Shown: in pieces, positions 1 to 7,658 of the stretch
Layout: every line of letters starts with the position of its first letter
Numbering within the stretch: position 1 is the first letter of the stretch
From: Sinorhizobium sp. A49
GTDB taxonomy: Bacteria; Pseudomonadota; Alphaproteobacteria; Rhizobiales; Rhizobiaceae
Direction: 5' to 3'
DNA length: 64,000 nucleotides
NCBI RefSeq assembly: GCF_002002725.1
Contig: NZ_MUNW01000045.1
Span: 18,726-82,725 of the forward strand
Notes under the pieces: generated by a model
Databases searched by the model: none
Seen by the model: the letters and a program-made list of their open reading frames with translations, nothing else
Told to the model about the DNA's origin: nothing
Made by a program: the position numbers and the translations under genes

Positions 1-312
1 TCCCGTTCATTGACGAGTGCTGATTGGCACAACACAACCCTCGTTGCCGGCGATGCCGTGGCCGAAATCGAACGCCTGAAGGCACTGGACGGCGGGACCA
101 TCTTCATCTTCGGCAGCGCAGATTTTGCCGCAGGGCTGGTGGAAAAGGGCCTGGTCGACGAATATCGCCTCGGCATCAACCCGGTGCTGCTCGGCAAGGG
201 CGTTCCGCTCTTCAAATCCGTGCCGAAGCGCACCACCCTCAAGCTCACCCACACAAGGCCGCTCAAATCGGGCGTCGTCATCCTCCACTACCAGCCGCAG
301 CCGGATGCCTGA
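1..312 (+). CDS. RibD C-terminal/dihydrofolate reductase-family protein (5' truncated by window)
   Basis: The reading frame is open from the first base, so only the C-terminal 103 residues are visible. They match the RibD_C/YyaP-type reductase fold: a conserved FSRSL-like strand end (here [12 protein letters not shown]), a [12 protein letters not shown] glycine-rich nucleotide-binding loop, and the closing [20 protein letters not shown] segment typical of this family. These proteins are NAD(P)H-dependent reductases related to DHFR and the riboflavin deaminase-reductase, but most stand-alone members have no known substrate. The gene ends 127 bases before ubiG and does not obviously share a function with it. 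The family is clear; the substrate is unknown. Confidence 0.8.
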   Translation, partial: SRSLTSADWHNTTLVAGDAVAEIERLKALDGGTIFIFGSADFAAGLVEKGLVDEYRLGINPVLLGKGVPLFKSVPKRTTLKLTHTRPLKSGVVILHYQPQPDA

Positions 313-439
313 TCGGGCGCTGCCGATGTCGCGGCGGGTGCTCTGGCCACGTCAGATGCGCTGTTGTGGCCATGGCCCGCCTCTTGACATCCCTGTCCGA
401 TCGTCCGACTTCATCAGGCAGAATGAAGGAGACGGCAGC

Positions 440-1186
440 ATGAGCGAGCAAGCGCGCACGACGATCGACCAGAGCGAGGTAGACCGCTTTTCGGCCATGG
501 CCGCCGAGTGGTGGGACCCGACGGGAAAGTTCCGGCCGCTGCACAAGTTCAACCCCGTGCGCCTCGCCTACATCCGCGATCGGGTTGCCGAGCATTTCGG
601 CCGTGATCCGAAGAGCCCGCAGCCGCTGAAGGGGCTTCGCCTGCTCGATATCGGCTGCGGCGGTGGGCTGCTGTCGGAACCGATGGCCCGCATGGGCGCT
701 GACGTCGTCGGAGCCGATGCCTCGGAAAAGAACATCGGCATTGCCAAGACCCACGCCGCCGGCAGTGGCGTTACCGTCGACTATCGCGCCGTGACGGCGG
801 AAGCTCTTGCAGAAGCGGGCGAAAGCTTCGACATCGTCCTCAACATGGAAGTGGTCGAGCACGTCGCCGATGTCGACTTCTTCATGACCACCTGCGCCCA
901 TATGGTCCGCCCCGGCGGCCTGATGTTCGTCGCCACCATCAACCGCACGATGAAGGCCGCGGCACTTGCGATCTTCGCCGCCGAAAACGTCCTGCGCTGG
1001 CTGCCGCGCGGCACCCACCAGTATGAAAAGCTGGTGCGCCCCGAGGAACTGGAAAAGCCGCTTGTCGCAAGCGGACTGGAGGTCACCGAGCGCACCGGCG
1101 TGTTCTTCAACCCGCTCTCCAACCAGTGGAACCTGTCGAAGGACATGGACGTCAACTACATGATTGTCGCCAAGCGCCCGCTTTGA
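440..1186 (+). CDS. ubiG: 3-demethylubiquinol/2-polyprenyl-6-hydroxyphenol O-methyltransferase UbiG
   Basis: UbiG performs both O-methylations of ubiquinone biosynthesis, using SAM, at the inner membrane face. The 248-residue protein has the SAM motif [20 protein letters not shown], the acidic motif II (VVGADAS), and the UbiG-type segment [10 protein letters not shown] followed by a post-motif ending in a typical NYMIVAKRP. The open frame extends upstream to about position 125, but the ATG at 440 is preceded by a good ribosome binding site (GAAGGAGAC) and begins the conserved N-terminus ([21 protein letters not shown]). It appears monocistronic and is followed by a strong terminator. Confidence 0.95.
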   Translation: MSEQARTTIDQSEVDRFSAMAAEWWDPTGKFRPLHKFNPVRLAYIRDRVAEHFGRDPKSPQPLKGLRLLDIGCGGGLLSEPMARMGADVVGADASEKNIGIAKTHAAGSGVTVDYRAVTAEALAEAGESFDIVLNMEVVEHVADVDFFMTTCAHMVRPGGLMFVATINRTMKAAALAIFAAENVLRWLPRGTHQYEKLVRPEELEKPLVASGLEVTERTGVFFNPLSNQWNLSKDMDVNYMIVAKRPL

Positions 1187-1226
1187 CGGCTAGGTCGTCG
1201 AGCTTCAGAAGTCTGGACTGAAAAAT

Positions 1227-1262
1227 AAAACCCTCCGGCGATGCCTTTCACCGGAGGGTTTT
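1227..1262. terminator. Bidirectional intrinsic terminator between ubiG and GNAT
   Basis: A 12-bp perfect stem (AAAACCCTCCGG pairing with CCGGAGGGTTTT) closes a 12-base loop. There are T tracts on both strands, so it can end ubiG transcription rightward and the convergent acetyltransferase gene leftward. Confidence 0.85.
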
Positions 1263-1282
1263 GCATTTGTCCGGGAGTTGCC

Positions 1283-1849
1283 TCAGGCGGCCTTCGGCCG
1301 TGCCTGCCATTCGTGCTGCAGCAGGGCGTAAATGTATTCGTCGCCCCATTGCCCGTTGAACAGGTCGTTCTGGATGAGATGCGCCTCACGGCGCATGCCG
1401 AGGCGCTCGACGACGCCGACCGAGCCCGCATTGAGCGGATCGAGGCGGGCAAAAATCCGGTGGAAATTCAGCTGCGAAAAACCGACATCGAGCGCCGCAC
1501 GCATCGCCTCGGTCGCATAGCCCTTGCCGGCAAATACCGGGTTGAAGATGTAGCCGGTTTCCGCCTGCCGCGCTGCTTTGCTGGCGAGCTTCAACAGGAC
1601 CTCACCGACAAGCGCACCATCTTCCCGTCGTTCGACGGCAAAAACCGCGGTATCGCCGTCCTCATCGAGACGAGGATTGCTCGCCTTGGCGAATTTTTCG
1701 CGGGCCGCGTGCTCGTCGAGCGGATCAGCATAGAGATAGCGGTAGACTTCCGGCAGCCGGTGATAGGCATGGAACCCTTCGAAATCCTCAGGTGCAAAAT
1801 GCCGGATCGTCAGGCGATCGGTGGTAAGGCGAATGTCGCAAAGGTCCAT
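1283..1849 (-). CDS. GNAT-family N-acetyltransferase (RimJ/RimL-like)
   Basis: A 188-residue acetyltransferase of the Acetyltransf_3 type (RimJ/RimL, ribosomal-protein acetyltransferases and relatives). It starts with the hallmark TDRLTIRHFAPEDFEGFH, has the motif A region around GYIFNPVFAGKGYATEAMRA for acetyl-CoA pyrophosphate binding, and the late motif LNFHRIFARLDPLNAGSVGVVERLGMRREA. The substrate cannot be read from sequence; small molecules and protein N-termini are both possible. The gene stands alone, convergent with ubiG, with no clear Shine-Dalgarno before the ATG at 1849. Confidence 0.85.
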   Translation of the reverse strand: MDLCDIRLTTDRLTIRHFAPEDFEGFHAYHRLPEVYRYLYADPLDEHAAREKFAKASNPRLDEDGDTAVFAVERREDGALVGEVLLKLASKAARQAETGYIFNPVFAGKGYATEAMRAALDVGFSQLNFHRIFARLDPLNAGSVGVVERLGMRREAHLIQNDLFNGQWGDEYIYALLQHEWQARPKAA

Positions 1850-1975
1850 TGCTCATAAAATCCTGGATTGCAAAGATCCGGAAATGGGAACCAAAGACCT
1901 GTTTTTAAAGGGTCTTTCCCGGATTTTATGGGGAGAGGATCAATCCGGCTGGCGCGAGGAGCCACGGCGTGACGA

Positions 1976-2404
1976 TCAGTTGACCTCGTCGGGCAACACC
2001 GGCAGCGGCGCGATCGCGATGCCTTCTTCGAGAAGCGCCACGGCCTCTTCCACGGTCGCCTGGCCGATCAGACCGCGTTCGTCCGCCTCACCATAATGGA
2101 TCTTGCGCGCCTCTTCGGGAAAGCGGTCGCCGACGTCCTCGGCGTTTTCGCGCACCGCTTTGACGAGTTCGCGGATCTTGGCCACGGTTTCCTTCTGCGC
2201 CTGGTCCATGACCAGCGCCCGCGTCGCTTCCTTCTTGCGGGCGGTCGCGACGGACGGTGCCATCAGTTGCTTGGCAACCGACGTCGAATTGCAGGTGGGG
2301 CAGGAAATCAGCTTGCGCTCCATCTGGCCATCGAAGTCGTCACTCGACGAGAACCAGCCCTCGAAAGCGTGGCCCTGATCGCAGGAAAGCGTGTAGCGGA
2401 TCAA
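1976..2404 (-). CDS. DUF1178 family protein (TTG start)
   Basis: A 142-residue conserved alphaproteobacterial protein of unknown function. It opens with IRYTLSCDQGHAFEGWFSSSDDFD and a short zinc-ribbon-like pair (CDQGH and LISCPTCNST), followed by a helical, charged C-terminal half. The likely start is a TTG at 2404, whose TTGA overlaps the TGA stop of the upstream amidase gene, so the two are probably translationally coupled. The frame continues upstream, but that part is shadow sequence inside the amidase gene. DUF1178 is commonly found with a Nit-type amidase and grxC in rhizobia; no biochemical role is established. Confidence 0.85.
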   Translation of the reverse strand: MIRYTLSCDQGHAFEGWFSSSDDFDGQMERKLISCPTCNSTSVAKQLMAPSVATARKKEATRALVMDQAQKETVAKIRELVKAVRENAEDVGDRFPEEARKIHYGEADERGLIGQATVEEAVALLEEGIAIAPLPVLPDEVN

Positions 2405-3258
2405 GCGGCAACGCCTCCCTTGCCGGCGGGCAGGACCTGATCCAGCGCAAAGCTGCGGGCATTCCTGAGGTTCGGGATCTTGGCGCGGGCCGCATGCACG
2501 GCTGCCACGTCGATATCCGCCAGAACGATCCCTTCGCCGGTAGCACCGGCCGCGGCAAGCACCTTGCCCCAAGGGTCGACGATCATCGAATGGCCGAAAG
2601 TCTCGCGTCCGTCCTCATGCACGCCGCCCTGGGCTGCCGCGATGACGAAAAAGCCGTTCTCGATGGCGCGGGCACGCAGCAGGATCTCCCAATGCGCCTC
2701 GCCCGTCTGCCGGGTGAAGGCCGCCGGCACGGACATGACTTCGGCGCCTGCAACCGCCTGCTGGCGGAACAGTTCGGGGAAGCGGACGTCGTAGCAGATG
2801 GCAAAGCCGAGCTTGCCGAAATCGAGATCCGCCAGCCGCGCGGTGGCGCCGGGCGTGTAGGCGGAACTCTCGCGCCAGCTCTCGCCATTGTCGAGATCGA
2901 CGTCAAACATATGGATCTTGTCGTAGTCGCAGATCTTGACCCCGTCCGGACCGAACAGGAAACCGCGATTGGCGATCTTGCCGTCGGCTAGCGCAATGGC
3001 GGTCGATCCGACATGCAGATGAATGCCGAGTTCGCCCGCAAGTTTTGCCGCCTCGCGCACGATGATGTCGTTCGCCTCGTCCCTGAGCACCGCCCGCAAG
3101 CCGGCGCGATCGCGCTGCAGCGCTCCGGTCATCTCCGGCGTCTGGACATAGGTTGCGCCATGACTTGCCGCCTCGCGCACCAGCCGCGCCATCGTCTCGG
3201 CATTTCTCGCCGGATCGACGCCGGAACACATCTGGATGGCGGCAGCCTTGAAGGTCAT
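2401..3258 (-). CDS. Carbon-nitrogen hydrolase, Nit1/Nit2-like (probable deaminated-glutathione amidase)
   Basis: A 285-residue nitrilase-superfamily hydrolase with the full catalytic triad: Glu42 (TPEMTGAL), Lys114 (YDKIHMFDVD) and Cys155 (ICYDVRFPELFR). The YDKIHLFDVD-type lysine motif and the RFPELFR stretch after the cysteine are characteristic of the Nit1/Nit2 branch, which hydrolyses deaminated glutathione, a side product of transaminases, and related omega-amides. It sits between grxC (upstream) and DUF1178 (coupled downstream), a glutathione-linked context that fits this role. The exact substrate is inferred. Confidence 0.9.
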   Translation of the reverse strand: MTFKAAAIQMCSGVDPARNAETMARLVREAASHGATYVQTPEMTGALQRDRAGLRAVLRDEANDIIVREAAKLAGELGIHLHVGSTAIALADGKIANRGFLFGPDGVKICDYDKIHMFDVDLDNGESWRESSAYTPGATARLADLDFGKLGFAICYDVRFPELFRQQAVAGAEVMSVPAAFTRQTGEAHWEILLRARAIENGFFVIAAAQGGVHEDGRETFGHSMIVDPWGKVLAAAGATGEGIVLADIDVAAVHAARAKIPNLRNARSFALDQVLPAGKGGVAA

Positions 3259-3275
3259 TGCAGTCGGGCTCCTGC

Positions 3276-3356
3276 GAGCATTCCTGGGAAAGTCCGAACC
3301 GGCTTTCCATCAGGGAATTCTTGAAGATACGGCAATGGAGCGTTTCTGTCGCTCCA
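3276..3356. repeat. Degenerate RIME-like intergenic mosaic element (copy 1)
   Basis: This stretch aligns over most of its length with the reverse complement of 31516-31617: GAGCATT, then GGAAAGT-CGAA-CGG-TTTCC, then GGAGCGTTTCTGTCGCTCC at the end. Such palindromic modules are widespread intergenic repeats in Rhizobium and Sinorhizobium. It lies between grxC and the amidase gene, where transcribed RNA could fold into hairpins. The name RIME is from memory of the family, not a database match. Confidence 0.55.
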
Positions 3357-3373
3357 CCCAAGGCGGAAAGGGT

Positions 3374-3631
3374 CTAGGCGGCCAGCATCTCATCGAGCTT
3401 TCCGGCCCGCTCCAGCGCGTGCAGATCGTCGCAACCACCGACATGGATGTCGTTGATGAAGATCTGCGGGAATGTGGTGCCGCCATGCGATTTGTCGATC
3501 ATCTTCTGGCGCACCTGCGGATCGTAAGTCGCATCGTGTTCGAGGAACGAGACGCCCTTGGTCTCCAGAAGCTTTTTGGCAGCCGAGCAATAGCCGCAGA
3601 ACTGACGCGTATAAATAACGACCGAAGCCAT
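3374..3631 (-). CDS. grxC: Glutaredoxin 3 (GrxC-type)
   Basis: An 85-residue dithiol glutaredoxin. The active site is C12-G-Y-C15, a variant of the usual CPYC, after the first strand (VVIYTRQF). TTFPQIFINDIHVGGCDDL supplies the cis-proline and the glutathione-binding GG motif. It reduces protein disulfides and glutathione-mixed disulfides in the cytoplasm. The ATG at 3631 starts the conserved domain; upstream in-frame sequence is not conserved-looking. The order comF-grxC-amidase-DUF1178 on one strand suggests one transcript, with a repeat element interrupting it after grxC. Confidence 0.93.
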   Translation of the reverse strand: MASVVIYTRQFCGYCSAAKKLLETKGVSFLEHDATYDPQVRQKMIDKSHGGTTFPQIFINDIHVGGCDDLHALERAGKLDEMLAA

Positions 3632-3678
3632 GTTTCCTAACCGCTCCTTCACCGGCAACGATGCCGGACTTTCATTTG

Positions 3679-4455
3679 TCATATAAGACCGGACATGGCT
3701 CTTGCAAAGGTTAAAACCGTGACGTGTCCGGCGCCCGCCCGCTTCAGCGCGCGGGCCGCGGCCGAAACGGTGGCGCCAGTCGTATATACGTCGTCGACGA
3801 GGACGATGCGTTTTCCGATGAGACCTTGCTTGCCGCTTTCGGCAACGGCAAAGGCGCCGCGAACATTGTCCTCGCGTGCCTTGGCGCCAAGCCCGACCTG
3901 CTTGGTCGTGCGCCTGATACGGCGAAGCGTTGACGGCAGATAGGGGCGGCCTGACAGCGCTGCCACGGCGCGGGCAAGCTCCGCCGCCTGGTTGTACTTA
4001 CGCCCCCAGAGTCGGAAGGCATGCAGCGGCACCGGGATGACGGCATCGGCGGAAGCGACCGCGCCGTCGCTCGCCCGGACCATCCATTCCGCCATCATTG
4101 GCGCGAGATCGGTACGGTCGCGATACTTCAATCCATGCACGAGATCGCGAGCGATGCCGTCGTGAACGGCAACCGAGCGCAGACGGTCGAAAACCGGCGG
4201 ATTGGCAATCGCCTCGGGCGAGACCGTCCCCTCCCCATGATCATGGGCGAACGGCAGGCCAAGGATTTCGCAATAGGGCCGCTCGATCAGTTGAAGTGTC
4301 GACCAGCAGGGTGCGCAGACGGCCCGGTGACGGCCCATCAGCCGCCCACAGCTGCAACAGGCGGGAGGATAGACGACGTCGACGAGATCATTGCTGATCC
4401 GTCGCAGAAAGGCGAGGCCATCGGCCAGTCCAAATTGCCGCTCATTCCGGTTCAT
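3679..4455 (-). CDS. comF: ComF-family phosphoribosyltransferase-like protein
   Basis: A 258-residue ComF homologue. Near the N-terminus four cysteines (C33, C36, C47, C50) form the expected zinc-binding site. A double-zinc-like linker is followed by the PRTase domain, with the PRPP loop RIVLVDDVYTTGAT at about 216-229 and YNQAAELARAVAA before it. ComF proteins are needed for DNA uptake in naturally competent bacteria, but many non-competent alphaproteobacteria keep the gene and its activity is not defined. The ATG at 4455 is chosen because the conserved region starts there; an in-frame ATG at 4524 is possible. Neither has a strong Shine-Dalgarno. Confidence 0.88.
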   Translation of the reverse strand: MNRNERQFGLADGLAFLRRISNDLVDVVYPPACCSCGRLMGRHRAVCAPCWSTLQLIERPYCEILGLPFAHDHGEGTVSPEAIANPPVFDRLRSVAVHDGIARDLVHGLKYRDRTDLAPMMAEWMVRASDGAVASADAVIPVPLHAFRLWGRKYNQAAELARAVAALSGRPYLPSTLRRIRRTTKQVGLGAKAREDNVRGAFAVAESGKQGLIGKRIVLVDDVYTTGATVSAAARALKRAGAGHVTVLTFARAMSGLI

Positions 4456-4545
4456 AAGGTTGACTTTGCCGTCGTGTGGGTTTCTTTGCAGGACGCTGGA
4501 ATACGCTGCAGCGCTGCGCGCCATTTCGGATGCGCTGATGTCGCC

Positions 4546-4602
4546 GAAGCACTTTGAATTTCGGCATGATGTCTCTTTTGAATCGGTTCCGATCCGGGGA
4601 GG
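4546..4602. repeat. Partial ABC-like palindromic element supplying the leader of the methyltransferase gene
   Basis: The sequence GAAGCACTTTGAATTTCGGCA and the following ATCGGTTCCGAT palindrome align with the right two-thirds of the complete element at 35757-35851 (GCAGCACTTTGAATTGCTGCA, then the CCTTAAA/TTTAAGG palindrome). It lies directly upstream of the methyltransferase start at 4608, and its end contributes the GGGGAGG ribosome binding site region. Confidence 0.6.
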
Positions 4603-4607
4603 CCATC

Positions 4608-5507
4608 ATGCTGCCGGAGCAGAGTACCGTGGAAATCATCTTTGACCAGAGCCTCGTCGAGGCGCACCGCCGCCGGGCACTCAACAATGCCGACCCAAAG
4701 GCAGCCTTTCTCCTCGATATCGTCGCACAGGAACTGGCCGACCGCGTCAGCGTGGTCGAGCGCCAGTTCGACAAGGCGATGGAATTGCACGGCTACACCG
4801 GCGCAACCGCACTCCGTCTTCTGGAAACCGGCAAAGTCGGAACGGTCGAGCGGGTGGAAACGGACCCCGGTTTCGGCACCATCGCCATGCCGGTTTCGGT
4901 CGCGCCGCTCGAGCGCGTCCCCGCAGAGCCCGAGACGCTCAATCTTCTCGTCTCTCCGCTTTCTCTTCACCTGACCAACGACACGCCGGGCGCCTTCATC
5001 CAGGCGCGCCGTGCGTTGAAACCCGACGGACTGTTCCTGGCGGCGATACCCGGCAATGGAACGCTGAACGAGTTGCGCGAGGCGCTGCTTGCGGCAGAAG
5101 CCGAGCTGACCGGTGGCGCAAGTCCACGCGTCATTCCCTTTGCCGATGTTCGCGACATGGGCGCGTTGCTGCAGCGGGCGGGCTTTGCCCTGCCGGTGGC
5201 GGACGCGGAAACCTATACGGTTCGTTATGATTCTCTCTTCGCGCTCATAAGAGACTTGCGGGCGATGGGCATGACCAGCCCGCTTAGAGCGCGCAGCCAG
5301 ACACCTGTCTCCCGGCGCTTTTTCCTGAGGGCCGCGGAAATCTACGCGGAGCGCTTTTCCGACCCGGACGGCCGCATCCGTGCGACCTTCTCGGTCGTCT
5401 ATCTCTCCGGCTGGGCGCCGCACGAAAGCCAGCAGAAACCGCTGAAACCGGGCTCTGCGAAACAGCGGTTGTCGGAAGCGTTGGGGACAAAGGAACGACC
5501 GGTCTGA
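4608..5507 (+). CDS. SAM-methyltransferase-fold protein, BioC/NDUFAF5-like
   Basis: A 299-residue class I methyltransferase-fold protein of the alphaproteobacterial group related to mitochondrial NDUFAF5, a complex I assembly factor. The N-terminus IIFDQSLVEAHRRRALNN, central LVSPLSLHLTNDTPGAFIQARRALKPDGLFLAAIPG and the C-terminal RFFLRAAEIYAERFSDPDGRIRATFSVVYLSGWAPH are typical. Odd point: the SAM motif I position reads MELHGYTG rather than DxGxGxG, so SAM binding may be altered; NDUFAF5 itself is reported to act as an arginine hydroxylase. The start at 4608 has GGGGAGG 6 bases upstream. An in-frame ATG at 4554 falls inside the repeat and is less likely. Confidence 0.82.
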   Translation: MLPEQSTVEIIFDQSLVEAHRRRALNNADPKAAFLLDIVAQELADRVSVVERQFDKAMELHGYTGATALRLLETGKVGTVERVETDPGFGTIAMPVSVAPLERVPAEPETLNLLVSPLSLHLTNDTPGAFIQARRALKPDGLFLAAIPGNGTLNELREALLAAEAELTGGASPRVIPFADVRDMGALLQRAGFALPVADAETYTVRYDSLFALIRDLRAMGMTSPLRARSQTPVSRRFFLRAAEIYAERFSDPDGRIRATFSVVYLSGWAPHESQQKPLKPGSAKQRLSEALGTKERPV

Positions 5508-5518
5508 AAACCAGATGT

Positions 5519-5571
5519 TTACAGCGCCGCGCGTCAAAAGTTACGCGCAAAGGCCGCTGTACTTTAGACCA
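5519..5571. repeat. Partial ABC-like palindromic element (left module)
   Basis: CAGCGCCGCGCGT-N8-ACGCGCAAAGGCCGCTGTACTTTAGA aligns with the left module of the complete copy (CAGCGCCCGCGTCT-N4-AGACGCGCAAAGGTCGCTGCAGCACTTTGAA). The CGCGT/ACGCG arms keep the hairpin. It lies between convergent genes, just after the methyltransferase stop. Confidence 0.65.
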
Positions 5572-5579
5572 GCAGGTCG

Positions 5580-5753
5580 TCAGTTTCGAGAATCCAGGAA
5601 CGTCGTTGTCAGCAGATTGAAAAGAGACAGGAGCGCGTCTCTGAGCTGCTCCAGGCCAAGAATCAGGCTGAGGCAAATCAGGCCAGCGATCAGCCCATAC
5701 TCAACCGCGGTGGCCGCACTTTTATCGCGAATAAGGCGCTTCAACGTGTTCAT
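5580..5753 (-). CDS. Flp family type IVb pilin
   Basis: A 57-residue prepilin. It has a short basic leader (MNTLKRLIRDKSAAT), then the Flp signature AVEYGLIAGLICLSLI with the glutamate at position 5 of the mature-type region, and a single hydrophobic helix. Flp pilins are cleaved by a TadV/CpaA prepilin peptidase and assembled by the Tad secretion machine for adhesion. No tad/cpa genes are visible nearby, so this is an orphan pilin served by a distant locus, or serving some other purpose. The start at 5753 is set by the leader; the frame upstream is not pilin-like. Confidence 0.88.
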   Translation of the reverse strand: MNTLKRLIRDKSAATAVEYGLIAGLICLSLILGLEQLRDALLSLFNLLTTTFLDSRN

Positions 5754-5827
5754 AGGTACCCAGCCCGGTTGGAACTTGCCTCCCGACCGGCAGACACGCA
5801 AGGAACCAGTCCGACGCGCCGCCCAGA

Positions 5828-6106
5828 TCAGCAGCCACTCTTGCTGCCGTCGGCATCGATGATGCAGACAGCCCCCGGCATTTCCTGCAGCACGCTGCGG
5901 CGCACGGTATAGCGCTTGGTGGTGCCGTTCGAGGGAATAGAGCCGGTCGAAATATTGTCGTAGTCCATCGGCGTGTTCGCGAGCATGCGCTTGTCCGCCT
6001 TCGAAGACAGCATCGGTGTCAGGATAAGGGTTAGCGCAATCACGGCTGTTCCAAACAGCAGCGACAGATTGAGCACACCTGTCCGGCGGGACTGGCTCGT
6101 CACCAT
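5828..6106 (-). CDS. Small single-pass membrane protein, unknown
   Basis: A 92-residue protein not assigned to a known family. After a short polar N-terminus (MVTSQSRRTG) comes one hydrophobic segment (about residues 11-31, LNLSLLFGTAVIALTLILTP). A periplasmic-type tail follows, with two cysteines, one in AVCIIDADGS and one at the extreme C-terminus. The start is supported by AGGAGAAGGAC directly upstream of the ATG at 6106. It precedes the Flp pilin on the same strand with a 74-base gap, so the two may be cotranscribed, but a pilus role is only a guess. Confidence 0.65.
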   Translation of the reverse strand: MVTSQSRRTGVLNLSLLFGTAVIALTLILTPMLSSKADKRMLANTPMDYDNISTGSIPSNGTTKRYTVRRSVLQEMPGAVCIIDADGSKSGC

Positions 6107-6293
6107 GTCCTTCTCCTGAACCGTCCTCCAGAAATCGTCGTCAACCATCCCAGCCTCACAAACGCATAAGGTGCGGCGAACGGGAGCATCCTTCCCAAGC
6201 TTCGTCCTGCCACATTGCCCAAAACCGATACGCCGTTCGCTGAACGCCACGTACCGAAACTGAATTGCAGCTATCTTTGCGGGAGGGAGATAA

Positions 6294-6316
6294 ACGATCG
6301 ATTAATAATCGGTCGG
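6294..6316 (-). terminator. Probable terminator downstream of mutT
   Basis: CGATCGATT pairs with AATCGGTCG (9 bp with one G-T) around a 3-base AAT loop, 14 bases past the mutT stop. T-rich sequence flanks it on both strands, so direction is not certain; leftward use after mutT is the sensible reading. Confidence 0.5.
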
Positions 6317-6329
6317 TTTTTGGGTAGGT

Positions 6330-6743
6330 TCAGAGCAAATCCATCAGAAATGGGATGAGCGGCTCGTCTGCAGGAGGCATCGGATAGTCGCGCAGGGCCT
6401 TGGAACGCACCCATTTGATCGCCTGGCCTTCCCGCCCGATCGCCAAACCTTCATAGCGGCGGCAAACGTAGAGTGGCATCAGCAGGTGGAAATCGTCATA
6501 GGTGTGGCTGGCAAAGGTCAGCGGTGCCAGGCAGGCGACCTTGGTCTGGATGCCGAGCTCTTCATCCAGTTCACGGATCAGCGTTTCCTCCGGCGTCTCG
6601 CCGGGCTCGACCTTGCCGCCGGGAAACTCCCACAGGCCGGCCAGCGACTTGCCTTCTGGGCGCTGCGCCAGCAGGATGCGACCGTCGGAATCGACCAATG
6701 CACAGGCGGCGACGAGAACGATCTTCTTTCCGGTGGCATCCAT
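6330..6743 (-). CDS. mutT: 8-oxo-dGTP diphosphatase (MutT-type Nudix hydrolase)
   Basis: A 137-residue Nudix enzyme that removes oxidised dGTP from the nucleotide pool. The Nudix box is intact: G43-x5-E49-x7-R57-E58-L-x-E61-E62-x-G64-I. The LWEFPGGKVEPGET lead-in and the closing ADEPLIPFLMDLL are typical of the MutT subgroup rather than a generic Nudix protein. It lies 3 bases downstream of the GNAT stop and continues the argJ-GNAT-mutT order often seen in rhizobia, so it is probably the last gene of that transcript. Confidence 0.92.
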   Translation of the reverse strand: MDATGKKIVLVAACALVDSDGRILLAQRPEGKSLAGLWEFPGGKVEPGETPEETLIRELDEELGIQTKVACLAPLTFASHTYDDFHLLMPLYVCRRYEGLAIGREGQAIKWVRSKALRDYPMPPADEPLIPFLMDLL

Positions 6744-6746
6744 GCG

Positions 6747-7565
6747 TCAGGCCTTCGGCGTACGGTAGAGATAATTGTAGACGTCCGAAAAGCCCGCACT
6801 GCGATAAAGCGCCAGCGCTGCCTCGTTGTCTGCCTCGACCTGCAGCCAGGCCTTCTTGGCGCCGCGCAGGCGGGCCCAACGCAGCGACACGTCGAGCATG
6901 GCCTTGCCCAGCCCCTGCCGGCGGAAGTGCTCGTCGACGGCAAACAGCATGATGCCGGCAAGATCATTGTCCTGGACGACCAGCGATACCGCCGTGGGGC
7001 CGCTTTCCACATCCTCGAACAGGAAGAGTCCGCTTTCCGGCTTGATCGAGTTGATGATCTCGGCAAGTGCGGCCTTGGTTTTCGGGTCGTCCTTGCCGAT
7101 GCGGATGCGCGCATCGACGAAGCGGCCGACATCCTTGATGGGCAGATGGTCGATACCTTCGCCGAAGTCACGCTCGGCAATTTCAGCCATCATCACGGTG
7201 CTGTGGGAAAAGGCGGTCCAGCCTTCGCCGTCCATGTGGGCGATCAGTTGCGGTGGCGTCAACGGCGTCTGGCGCACGGTCAGCGGCCGCCCGTAGTCGG
7301 CAAAACGTCTGGCGGCCTTTTCCAGCCGGACCGGGATGTCGCGGTAGTCCGAGGGATCGAGCGGGTTGACCGAATTGAGACGCTTGGAATCGTGGCCGGC
7401 ATTCAGCCGGATCAGCCAACTGCCGTCATAGTGGACCGACGCTGCCGGCCAGGCGCGAAAGCCGACGGCCTCAAGCCGCCGCACGCTCGGAAGATCAACC
7501 ATCCGCTTGTCCTTGCCTCCAGCCGCGGCATCGCCTGCACCGGGCTGTGTCTCGTTCGATGTCAT
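6747..7565 (-). CDS. GNAT-family N-acetyltransferase (two-domain)
   Basis: A 272-residue protein. The N-terminal half is a degenerate GNAT-like region, with VRRLEAVGFRAWPAASVHYDGSWLIRLN and PLTPPQLIAHMDGEGW. The C-terminal half is a clear catalytic GNAT domain: FAVDEHFRRQGLGKAMLDV provides the acetyl-CoA pyrophosphate loop (R-R-Q-G-L-G) and VEADNEAALALYRSAGFSDVYNYLYR is the conserved motif B. Family knowledge allows a small-molecule or protein amine substrate; none can be named. It lies between argJ and mutT on one strand, close to both, so it is probably cotranscribed. Confidence 0.85.
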   Translation of the reverse strand: MTSNETQPGAGDAAAGGKDKRMVDLPSVRRLEAVGFRAWPAASVHYDGSWLIRLNAGHDSKRLNSVNPLDPSDYRDIPVRLEKAARRFADYGRPLTVRQTPLTPPQLIAHMDGEGWTAFSHSTVMMAEIAERDFGEGIDHLPIKDVGRFVDARIRIGKDDPKTKAALAEIINSIKPESGLFLFEDVESGPTAVSLVVQDNDLAGIMLFAVDEHFRRQGLGKAMLDVSLRWARLRGAKKAWLQVEADNEAALALYRSAGFSDVYNYLYRTPKA

Positions 7566-7658
7566 CTGCTTACCCCCAACAGGCCAAACCCAGGTACCGG
7601 CACTGCGAGCAGCTTCGAGTGCCGCAAACGGCCCCGGGAAAAGCTGCTCGCGAGGACG

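Noticed and set aside
125..439. N-terminal extension of ubiG
   Set aside because: Overlaps the preceding gene in another frame, is low in conservation signs, and a strong ribosome binding site stands before the ATG at 440.
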